21,019 bases of DNA from UBA8752 sp042095055 (GTDB lineage: Bacteria; Bacteroidota; Bacteroidia; Flavobacteriales_D; Sanyastnellaceae). The stretch is from the NCBI GenBank assembly GCA_042095055.1, contig JBELBZ010000034.1, positions 1-21,019 on the forward strand, in the 5' to 3' direction. Shown piece by piece: positions 15,667 through 21,019 of this stretch; within the stretch, counting starts at the first letter, position 1, and every line of letters begins with the position of its first letter. The notes beneath the pieces were generated by a model. It was not told where the DNA came from and did not search any database. It was given only the letters and a program-made list of their open reading frames with translations. The position numbers were made by a program, and so were the translations under genes.

Positions 15667-16425
15667 ATGAAAAAATGCGCATTGTGGGTCGCTTTGGCGT
15701 TGCCCTTCTCGTTGTTTTCTCAAACCATCAACACCGACCGGCCGGACCAAACGGAAAGTTCAGCGGTGGTGCCCTTGGGTTCTTTTCAATGGGAGTGCGG
15801 TTTCTCCAGCATGTGGGAGCCCGGGTTTGGCGGGAACATCCGTTCCATGGCCTTGCCCAATTCACTGTTTCGTGTGAGCCTGCTTGAAGGGGTGGAATTG
15901 CGTGTAGTGCACCAATTGGACCGGGTCAGTCAGCGCAGCTTTGGCAATGATGAAGTCCTGTCAGAAGGAACCAGCGATGTTCAATTGGGCACCAAGATCC
16001 AGCTGTTCCAGCGTGAAGGGAAGAAGACCGAAATCGCCTACCTCGGCCATGCGGTTGTTCCAACGGGAGATGCGGAGGTGACGGATTACGATTGGGGCAT
16101 GGTCAACAAGCTGTGCATCAGCCATGACGTAGGTCCAGACTGGGCGCTGGGCTATAACCTCGGACTTGACTTGGTGCGTGGAAACTCCATTGCGACCTAT
16201 GCTGTGGCGGTTGGAAAGGCCATCAACGATCAGCTCGGGCTGTATTTCGAGCCCTATGGTGAAATCGATGCCAACACCGGCACCCACTGGGCCAGTTTCG
16301 ACGCGGGCCTCACGTTGCTCGCCAGTGATACCTGGCAATGGGACATCAGCTATGGAACAGGTCTGAATTACCGGATGAACTATACGGCGATTGGATTCAG
16401 CTGGTTGGTCTTGCCCAACCGTTGA
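15667..16425 (+). CDS. Outer-membrane beta-barrel protein, 'transporter' (MetA-pathway phenol-degradation-like)
   Basis: A 252-residue exported protein. The signal peptide MKKCALWVALALPFSLFSQ is followed by TINTDRPDQTESSAVVPLGSFQWECGF, the typical opening of Bacteroidota proteins annotated as 'transporter' in the MetA-pathway-of-phenol-degradation superfamily. The rest alternates hydrophobic and polar residues as in a beta barrel (LRVVHQLDRV, VQLGTKIQLF, ALGYNLGLDLV, LGLYFEPYGEID, TWQWDISYGTGLNYRMNYTAIGFSWLVL). It ends near an aromatic-rich last strand. The transported compound is unknown, and the link to phenol degradation is only a family name. It starts 25 bases after the alpha/beta-hydrolase stop, and CATCTTTG (15654-15661) just before the ATG may be a weak -7 box. 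Confidence 0.75.
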   Translation: MKKCALWVALALPFSLFSQTINTDRPDQTESSAVVPLGSFQWECGFSSMWEPGFGGNIRSMALPNSLFRVSLLEGVELRVVHQLDRVSQRSFGNDEVLSEGTSDVQLGTKIQLFQREGKKTEIAYLGHAVVPTGDAEVTDYDWGMVNKLCISHDVGPDWALGYNLGLDLVRGNSIATYAVAVGKAINDQLGLYFEPYGEIDANTGTHWASFDAGLTLLASDTWQWDISYGTGLNYRMNYTAIGFSWLVLPNR

Positions 16426-16451
16426 GATCCGCGCAATAGGGCCTGACTGTT

Positions 16452-16970
16452 TCAGCCTGTAATGTCATTTTTCTTGTGCACAGCTGATTTCACAATGATG
16501 TCGTGCAGGGCCTGCTTTTTGTCGCCAAGTGCCGCGAAGCAGCCAAAGAAAAAGACCAGACCGGCAAGGTTGGATACTAAAGGAAGGACAAACTGAAGGA
16601 TGCTGCCGCTGTTTTTGAGCGCCCAGCGCAACAAGTAGAGCTTGATGTCGCCAGCACTGCCATCTTCTCGGGCGACCTGTAAACCCATTACCCGCTTGCC
16701 CGGTGAAGCGCCAGTGAAAGCCTCAATCAAGGTGTAAGCCAGGCCCATCACACCTGCGATGAAGATGATGGCAATGGCTCCTGCACCGATGCCGAGCATG
16801 GCCAGTGCCTCGGCCTCATCGCCAGCCATGGCATCTTCCAATCCAAAGGCAGCTGCGGCAGCGGCACCTATGCCCAAAAGCGAAATGGGGACCAGAAGGA
16901 GCACGAGAAAAACAATATCGAGGAGGGTGGCACCTAAGCGGGGGCCGAAACCGATGCGGTTGGAGAACAT
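16452..16970 (-). CDS. RDD family membrane protein
   Basis: A 172-residue inner-membrane protein of the RDD family. The first hallmark is GFGPRLGATLLDIVFLVLLL, with the conserved Arg and Asp in helix 1. The second helix pair lies around GAGAIAIIFIAGVMGLAYTLIEAF and is followed by the diagnostic loop TGASPGKRVMGLQV. The third helix is VLPLVSNLAGLVFFFGCFAAL, and the last hallmark, KKQALHDIIVKSAV, closes the domain. The central Ala/Glu-rich stretch (AAAAAAFGLEDAMAGDEAEAL) is unusual in composition. I chose the ATG at 16970 because the domain begins directly after it. In-frame ATGs at 17051, 17063 and 17087 would run into the DUF2256 gene on the other strand. RDD proteins are associated with transport or membrane stress functions; the role here is unknown. 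Confidence 0.87.
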   Translation of the reverse strand: MFSNRIGFGPRLGATLLDIVFLVLLLVPISLLGIGAAAAAAFGLEDAMAGDEAEALAMLGIGAGAIAIIFIAGVMGLAYTLIEAFTGASPGKRVMGLQVAREDGSAGDIKLYLLRWALKNSGSILQFVLPLVSNLAGLVFFFGCFAALGDKKQALHDIIVKSAVHKKNDITG

Positions 16971-17045
16971 GTCGTTGTGATTTGCTGCATGCAAAATAGG
17001 GGTATAGGTGGGTGAACCGTCGGCTTGGGTGGGTGTTCTATCCAC
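16971..17045. promoter_or_regulatory. Divergent intergenic region between RDD gene and photolyase operon
   Basis: These 75 bases must contain the start signals for both the RDD gene (minus) and the DUF2256-photolyase operon (plus). The clearest element is an inverted repeat TTTGC-tgcat-GCAAA at 16981-16995, with the 8-base palindrome TGCATGCA at 16986-16993 at its centre, a candidate operator. Reading minus, CTATTTTG around the same place partly resembles a -7 box. I could not find a convincing -33/-7 pair for the plus strand. Confidence 0.35.
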
Positions 17046-17192
17046 ATGCATCGCAAACCACATCTCCCCTCCAAAGACTGCGTCCATTGCGGCCGCCCCT
17101 TTGATTGGCGCAAGAAATGGGCGCGGTGCTGGGACGAAGTGAAGTACTGCAGCGAGCGGTGCCGTCGGACCTCAAAAAGCAACGCTGCATGA
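17046..17192 (+). CDS. DUF2256 small Cys-rich (zinc-ribbon-like) protein
   Basis: A 48-residue protein starting MHRKPHLPSKDCVHCGRPF and continuing WRKKWARCWDEVKYCSERCR, an almost textbook DUF2256 sequence. Cysteines at C12, C15, C28, C35 and C39 include two CxxC/CxxxC-type pairs (C12-V-H-C15 and C35-SER-C39), the likely zinc ligands. The protein is highly basic. The stop codon TGA (17190-17192) overlaps the next ATG (17189) by four bases, so it is translationally coupled to the FeS-type photolyase gene. DUF2256 genes are often found next to cryptochrome/photolyase genes, which supports both calls. A role in nucleic-acid binding or assisting the photolyase is inference. The gene is easily missed because of its size. 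Confidence 0.93.
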   Translation: MHRKPHLPSKDCVHCGRPFDWRKKWARCWDEVKYCSERCRRTSKSNAA

Positions 17193-18733
17193 AGACCCTT
17201 CGCTTGATTCTTGGAGATCAATTAAATGCGTCCCACCCTTGGTTTGAGGGGGTGTCCGATGAGGTGGTTTACCTGCTGGCGGAGATGCGGCAGGAGACCG
17301 ACTATGCGCCGCACCACATCCAAAAGGTGATGGCCTTTTTTGCGGCGATGCGCGCTTTTGCGGAGGAACGCCGGGCGGATGGCCACCGGGTGGTCTATCT
17401 GAGTTTGGACGAGGGCCGCAATACCCAAGGACTTGAGGCCAATGTGCGCATGGTCATGGCAGAGGAGGGCTGTGAACGGTTCGAATATCAGCTGCCAGAC
17501 GAGTGGCGCTTGGATGCCCAGCTCAAGGCTTTCGCGGCTGAGTTTGGGGACCGGGCCGAAGCAGCGGATACCCATCACTTCCTGACCCGTCGCGGCGACC
17601 TCGCCGAGCAGTTCAAAGGCAAGAAGACTTACCTCATGGAGTCGTTCTACCGCCGCATGCGCAAGGCGCACGGGGTGCTGATGGAGGCGGATACCGATGG
17701 GCAGGAGCCCGCAGGAGGGAAGTGGAATTACGATGCGACCAACCGCAAAAAGTTGCCCAAGGGCCACCGGCCTGTGGAGCCGAGGTTGTTTGAGCGCGAC
17801 TTGAGTGCATTGGAGCAGATGCTGGCGGAATGCGGAGTGAAGACCATTGGAACGGTCGATGCGGAGCGCTTTTTGTGGCCCGTCACCCGCCAAGAGGGAT
17901 TGGAGTTGCTCGACTTTTTTGTCGAGGATTGCCTTCCGCGATTCGGGGACTTTCAGGACGCCATGCATCCAGAGTATTGGTCCATGTACCATGCGCGCAT
18001 TTCCTTTTGCATGAACGCCAAGTTGATCTCTCCCCTGGAGGTGATCCGGGCTGTGGAAGACAAATGGCGCAGTGATCCCGGCCATGCGGACATTACGCAG
18101 GTCGAAGGGTTCATTCGCCAGGTACTGGGGTGGCGCGAATACATGCGCGGGGTCTACTGGGCCCACATGCCGGAATATGCGGGCCTGAATTTCTTTGAGG
18201 CCGACAATGCCTTGCCTTCGTGGTTTTGGACGGGGGAAACCAAGATGGCGTGCCTGAGCCATGCCATTGGCCAGAGCCTCCAATACAGCTATGCCCACCA
18301 CATCCAGCGCCTGATGGTCACGGGCAACTTCGCCCTGATCGCCGGCATCCATCCGGATGAGGTGGACCAGTGGTACTTGGGCATTTACATCGACGCCATT
18401 GAATGGGTGGAAATCACCAATACGCGTGGCATGAGCCAATTCGCCGATGGCGGTATCGTGGGGACCAAGCCCTATGCGGCTTCTGCCAACTACATGAAGA
18501 AAATGGGGCCTTACTGCAGTGGATGCAGCTATGACGCAGCTGACAAAAGCGGTCCCAACAGTTGTCCGCTCAACAGCCTGTATTGGCATTTTCACGTGCG
18601 CAACCGGGCCAAGTTGGAGCGCAACCCGCGCATCGGAATGGCCTACCGCACTTGGGATAAAATGCCCGCTGAAAAGCAGCAAGCCCTGCTCGATCGTGGG
18701 GATGCCGTTCTGGCCAACCTCGAAAACCTCTGA
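17189..18733 (+). CDS. FeS-type bacterial cryptochrome/photolyase (PhrB-like, (6-4) type)
   Basis: A 514-residue member of the deoxyribodipyrimidine photolyase-related family, whose studied members repair (6-4) photoproducts using blue light and carry FAD, a [4Fe-4S] cluster and usually a lumazine antenna. The N-terminus MKTLRLILGDQLNASHPWF is characteristic. Four cluster cysteines lie at C355, C443, C446 and C459; the spacing 88-3-13 equals that of C350, C438, C441 and C454 in Agrobacterium PhrB as I recall it. At the same +5 offset are H370-H371 (AHHIQRLMVTGNF), W347, W395 and Y396, matching the PhrB active-site His pair and electron-transfer residues. GMSQFADGGIVGTKPYAAS and YMKKMGPYCSGC are also conserved. 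I chose the ATG at 17189, coupled to DUF2256, over the upstream in-frame ATG at 17105 because the latter lies inside DUF2256 and adds unrelated residues. Confidence 0.95.
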   Translation: MKTLRLILGDQLNASHPWFEGVSDEVVYLLAEMRQETDYAPHHIQKVMAFFAAMRAFAEERRADGHRVVYLSLDEGRNTQGLEANVRMVMAEEGCERFEYQLPDEWRLDAQLKAFAAEFGDRAEAADTHHFLTRRGDLAEQFKGKKTYLMESFYRRMRKAHGVLMEADTDGQEPAGGKWNYDATNRKKLPKGHRPVEPRLFERDLSALEQMLAECGVKTIGTVDAERFLWPVTRQEGLELLDFFVEDCLPRFGDFQDAMHPEYWSMYHARISFCMNAKLISPLEVIRAVEDKWRSDPGHADITQVEGFIRQVLGWREYMRGVYWAHMPEYAGLNFFEADNALPSWFWTGETKMACLSHAIGQSLQYSYAHHIQRLMVTGNFALIAGIHPDEVDQWYLGIYIDAIEWVEITNTRGMSQFADGGIVGTKPYAASANYMKKMGPYCSGCSYDAADKSGPNSCPLNSLYWHFHVRNRAKLERNPRIGMAYRTWDKMPAEKQQALLDRGDAVLANLENL

Positions 18734-18735
18734 CC

Positions 18736-20028
18736 ATGCGCAGCCTCATTTGGTTCCGAAACGACCTCAGGGTCACCGACAACGCGACCCTCAATGCGGC
18801 CGTGAAAGCCTCTACAGCGGTAATTCCCGTGTACATCCTCGATCCGGAGCAGTGGTCCGAGAACCGCTGGGGCCACGCAAAAACCGGGCCGTTCCGGGCG
18901 CAATTCCTGTTGGAATCGCTGGCGGACCTCAAGGCCGACTTGGAAGACATGGGGGGGACCTTGCTTATCCGACGGGGCGCACCCGCTGAGGTCTTGAAAG
19001 CACTGGCGGAGGAGTTTGACGCCAAGACGGTATTTGCAACTGCGGAGCACACCCGTGAGGAAGTGGACCGCCAGGAGCAGGTTTCTGAGGTGTTGGACCT
19101 CAGGCTCGAGGAGCAGCTGACGATGTACCACCCCGACGATTTGCCTTTTGAGTTGCACCAACTGCCCGATGTGTTCACGCGATTTCGAGGCAAAATGGAA
19201 AAGCGGTCTGAGGTCCGAGATCCACTCACTGAGCCGGAAGGACTGACCCTGCCAGAAGGACTGAAAGGCGATGCTGTGCCTTCCTTGGATGACCTCGGTG
19301 TTGAAGCCAAGGTGGCCGATGCCCGGGGGGTCTTGCCATTCAAAGGAGGTGCGGCAGCAGCTTGGGAGCGGCTCGACCATTATTTCTGGGACACCAAGAA
19401 ATTGCGGGTGTACAAGAAGACGCGCAATGGACTGCTCGGCGGCGACTACAGCTCCAAGTTCTCTCCATGGCTGGCGTTGGGGTGCATCAGCCCACGTGAA
19501 ATTCATGCCCAAGTGCGCGCCTTCGAAAAGGAAATTGAAAAGAACGAGGACACCTACTGGCTCATCTTCGAGCTGATCTGGCGGGACTATTTCCGCTACG
19601 TGGCCATGCGCTACGGCAACCGCATTTTCCACAAGCGCGGCATCAAGGAGGAGGCGCCCAAGTGGCGCACAGACCGGCGTGTGTTTGAGGCGTGGTGTGA
19701 GGGCCGCACGAAGTGTGACTTCGTCAATGCCAACATGCGGGAGCTCGCCGCCACGGGCTTCATGTCCAACCGCGGCCGCCAGAATGTGGCGAGCTACCTG
19801 GTCCACGACCTCGGGGTTGATTGGCGGCTCGGCGCCAGTTGGTTTGAGCACCTGCTGCTCGACCACGATCCTGCCAGCAATTATGGCAACTGGATTTATG
19901 TGGCCGGTGTCGGCAACGACCCGCGCCCGAGCCGAAAATTCAACACCACCGGACAAGCCGAACGCTATGATGCGGACGGCAAATACCGCCGTCACTGGAG
20001 CCATGCGACTTTGGAACTTGACCTATAA
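18736..20028 (+). CDS. Cryptochrome DASH (CRY-DASH)
   Basis: A 430-residue photolyase-superfamily protein of the DASH class, whose members bind FAD and often a folate antenna, repair CPDs in single-stranded or looped DNA, and may signal. It opens MRSLIWFRNDLRVTDNATLN. DASH hallmarks include FKGGAAAAWERLDHYFW, KTRNGLLGGDYSSKFSPWLA, LGCISPREI, TYWLIFELIWRDYFRY, NANMRELAATGFMSNRGRQN and ASYLVHDLGVDWRLGASWFE. The flavin loop D376-H-D378-P-A-S-N382-Y-G-N-W386 keeps the Asn and Trp missing from the paralogue at 13196. The C-terminus (KYRRHWSHATLELDL) is short, with no extension. It starts two bases after the FeS-photolyase stop and overlaps the next gene by 26 bases, so it is co-transcribed. Confidence 0.95.
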   Translation: MRSLIWFRNDLRVTDNATLNAAVKASTAVIPVYILDPEQWSENRWGHAKTGPFRAQFLLESLADLKADLEDMGGTLLIRRGAPAEVLKALAEEFDAKTVFATAEHTREEVDRQEQVSEVLDLRLEEQLTMYHPDDLPFELHQLPDVFTRFRGKMEKRSEVRDPLTEPEGLTLPEGLKGDAVPSLDDLGVEAKVADARGVLPFKGGAAAAWERLDHYFWDTKKLRVYKKTRNGLLGGDYSSKFSPWLALGCISPREIHAQVRAFEKEIEKNEDTYWLIFELIWRDYFRYVAMRYGNRIFHKRGIKEEAPKWRTDRRVFEAWCEGRTKCDFVNANMRELAATGFMSNRGRQNVASYLVHDLGVDWRLGASWFEHLLLDHDPASNYGNWIYVAGVGNDPRPSRKFNTTGQAERYDADGKYRRHWSHATLELDL

Positions 20029-20443
20029 CGATCCGCGGCGCTGGGCCGAAGTCCACGCCATTTCGGGAAAGCCACTCGGACTTTGGGCGTCGGTCAAGGC
20101 CGGCGGCACGGGCTCTCCGCGTGCAGAACTGGTCGGCGGCTCCGGCGAAGTGGCGGACTTGGTGGGCGTGGAGTCCGCGCGCACGGCCTGCAACTTCGAG
20201 CGCACGGAGCGTGGCGCCATTCTCTATTTCCGCAGCCGACTTGAGGTCTATGGTGCGCCCTTGCAGCGCGGCGAAGTCAGCGGCATCACCCACGTTCCAG
20301 AAGGACCAGCGTCAAAGTTGACGCTGTGGTGCGGATGGAAAGGGTCGGATGGGGCGCTTTCTTCGGGAAGTGTGGACATGCGCCTTTCACATTCCAATGC
20401 GGTGCGCATGGAGGCCTACATCCGCCGATGGCTGATTGAATAA
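20003..20443 (+). CDS. Unrecognised 146-residue protein at the end of the photolyase operon
   Basis: I do not recognise this protein. It starts MRLWNLTYNDPRRWAEVHAI at the only sensible ATG (20003), inside the last 26 bases of the CRY-DASH gene in another frame, so translation is probably coupled. There is no signal peptide or membrane helix. The composition suggests mostly beta strands (KPLGLWASVKAGG, RGAILYFRSRLEVYG, SKLTLWCGWKG, GSVDMRLSHS) followed by a final helix (NAVRMEAYIRRWLIE). That strand-then-terminal-helix order could fit a PH-like fold, a weak guess. The long frame, codon usage like its neighbours, and tight junctions on both sides (7 bases from the convergent peroxiredoxin stop) support a real gene. 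Confidence 0.7.
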   Translation: MRLWNLTYNDPRRWAEVHAISGKPLGLWASVKAGGTGSPRAELVGGSGEVADLVGVESARTACNFERTERGAILYFRSRLEVYGAPLQRGEVSGITHVPEGPASKLTLWCGWKGSDGALSSGSVDMRLSHSNAVRMEAYIRRWLIE

Positions 20444-20450
20444 GGAGGGG

Positions 20451-21017
20451 TTAGCCCTTCCAACCTGCCATGCAAACTTGGCCGTCGATTTGGAGGCGGC
20501 GGATGGCGTCGAGTTCGCGGATGATGCCGTCAAGGTCTCGGCCGATGGGCTTGAAGTGGTAAGACTGGAACCAGATGGTTCCGGACTTGTCGAGGATAAA
20601 CAAGCCGCGCTGGCACAGCAGGTCTGAGGTGGCAGTCAAGCGGCCGTATTCATCATAATCGTATTGGCCGTCCAGTGTGCCAAAACGGTCGGACACGTTG
20701 CGGTTCATGTCTGCAATGAGGGGGTAGGTGACCCCTTGCGCACCGCCCTCGGCAGCAGGCGTCTTGAGGAATTGCTGGTGGGTCGTAGCGGAATCCGTAC
20801 TGCACCCTATCACCACGGCCTCACGTGAGGAAAATTCGCTGAGCCGCGATTGAAAGGCGTGCAGTTCGGAACCGCACACCGAACTGAAGTCTTCGGGGTA
20901 GAAGAACAGCACCACATATCGGTCGCGGTAGGCGCTGAGGGAGAAGTCGCGCATCACTTTGCCATCTGCAACGGCGGTGGCAGTGAATTCTGGAGCGGGT
21001 TTGCCGATCATGTTCAT
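20451..21017 (-). CDS. Peroxiredoxin (AhpC/TSA, 2-Cys type)
   Basis: A 188-residue thiol peroxidase that reduces hydrogen peroxide and organic peroxides in the cytoplasm, normally recycled by thioredoxin or AhpF. The family opening MIGKPAPEF, the active-site block VVLFFYPEDFSSVCGSEL with PxxxSxxC (P41, S45, peroxidatic C48), and the C-terminal QVCMAGW with likely resolving C182 indicate a typical 2-Cys member. The active site differs from the common FYP.DFTFVCPTE by S for T and G for P just after the Cys. I take the ATG at 21017; an ATG at 21011 is also possible. Because only two bases follow in the window, an upstream extension cannot be excluded. It converges on the orphan gene of the photolyase operon. 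Confidence 0.9.
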   Translation of the reverse strand: MNMIGKPAPEFTATAVADGKVMRDFSLSAYRDRYVVLFFYPEDFSSVCGSELHAFQSRLSEFSSREAVVIGCSTDSATTHQQFLKTPAAEGGAQGVTYPLIADMNRNVSDRFGTLDGQYDYDEYGRLTATSDLLCQRGLFILDKSGTIWFQSYHFKPIGRDLDGIIRELDAIRRLQIDGQVCMAGWKG

Positions 21018-21019
21018 GG

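Noticed and set aside
14703..15668. A 321-residue open frame on the minus strand
   Set aside because: It is antisense to the alpha/beta hydrolase with an intact triad, and its product resembles no family.
16971..17087. Longer N-terminus for the RDD protein (starts at 17051, 17063 or 17087)
   Set aside because: The extra residues do not match the RDD family and would overlap the DUF2256 gene on the other strand; a GGAGGGGAG-like sequence upstream of 17051 is the complement of DUF2256 codons.
17105..17188. Upstream start for the FeS-type photolyase
   Set aside because: It lies inside the DUF2256 gene in another frame and adds 28 residues before the conserved MKTLRLILGDQ start.
17222..18682. 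A 486-residue open frame on the minus strand
   Set aside because: It is antisense to the FeS-type photolyase, whose ligand and active-site residues are all present; the product is His/Pro/Arg-rich without a known pattern.
18643..20004. A 453-residue open frame on the minus strand
   Set aside because: It is antisense to the CRY-DASH gene, which is certain; no domain is visible in the shadow frame.
1..21019. CRISPR array, tRNA/rRNA genes, insertion sequence or prophage
   Set aside because: I saw no regular spaced repeats, tRNA-like cloverleaf or rRNA-like stretch, transposase or phage genes; the gaps are too short to hide one.

Overview
The window is a stretch of a Bacteroidota chromosome, most likely from a Flavobacteriales-type bacterium with a fairly GC-rich genome. 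The evidence is a TonB-dependent receptor with a Bacteroidota-style plug, a secreted multidomain protein carrying Cys-rich 'GCxDxxACNY...DDGSC' repeats, a DUF1573 lipoprotein-like protein, a Lacal_2735-type microprotein, and a TAnnTTTG-type -7 element upstream of valS. Species cannot be given from the sequence alone. The window is densely coding. No gap without a gene exceeds about 250 bases, and I saw no rRNA, tRNA, CRISPR array or insertion sequence.

Layout. (1) 1-6405: the 3' part of a TonB-dependent receptor gene, then a 1309-residue secreted protein built from two tandem alpha/beta-hydrolase-like domains and a Cys-rich repeat tail, closed by a strong terminator. Both hydrolase domains have glycine where the catalytic serine should be. 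(2) 6605-8249: a DoxX-family membrane protein converging on an OafA-type membrane acyltransferase. (3) 8311-11528: valS on the minus strand, divergent from a DUF1573 gene that ends in a second strong terminator. (4) 11626-14713: a tightly packed plus-strand operon of a microprotein, an SDR, a flavin reductase and a cryptochrome/photolyase-family protein. (5) 14751-16970: an alpha/beta hydrolase, an outer-membrane beta-barrel-like protein and, on the minus strand, an RDD membrane protein. (6) 17046-20443: a second tightly packed plus-strand operon of a 48-residue DUF2256 zinc-ribbon-like protein, an FeS-type (PhrB-like) photolyase, a CRY-DASH and an unrecognised 146-residue protein. (7) 20451-21017: a 2-Cys peroxiredoxin on the minus strand.

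The main point of interest is regions 4-6. Three photolyase/cryptochrome paralogues from three different subfamilies lie within about 7 kb. They sit in two operons that also encode a flavin reductase, an SDR lacking the usual catalytic tyrosine, a DUF2256 microprotein and an orphan protein, and a peroxiredoxin lies next door. This looks like a photoreactivation / light-response island. The FeS-type and DASH members keep the residues expected of their families. The first paralogue has replaced the flavin-facing asparagine and the proximal electron-transfer tryptophan, so it may be a photoreceptor or an uncharacterised enzyme. Family assignments rest on motifs read by eye; no database search was run.
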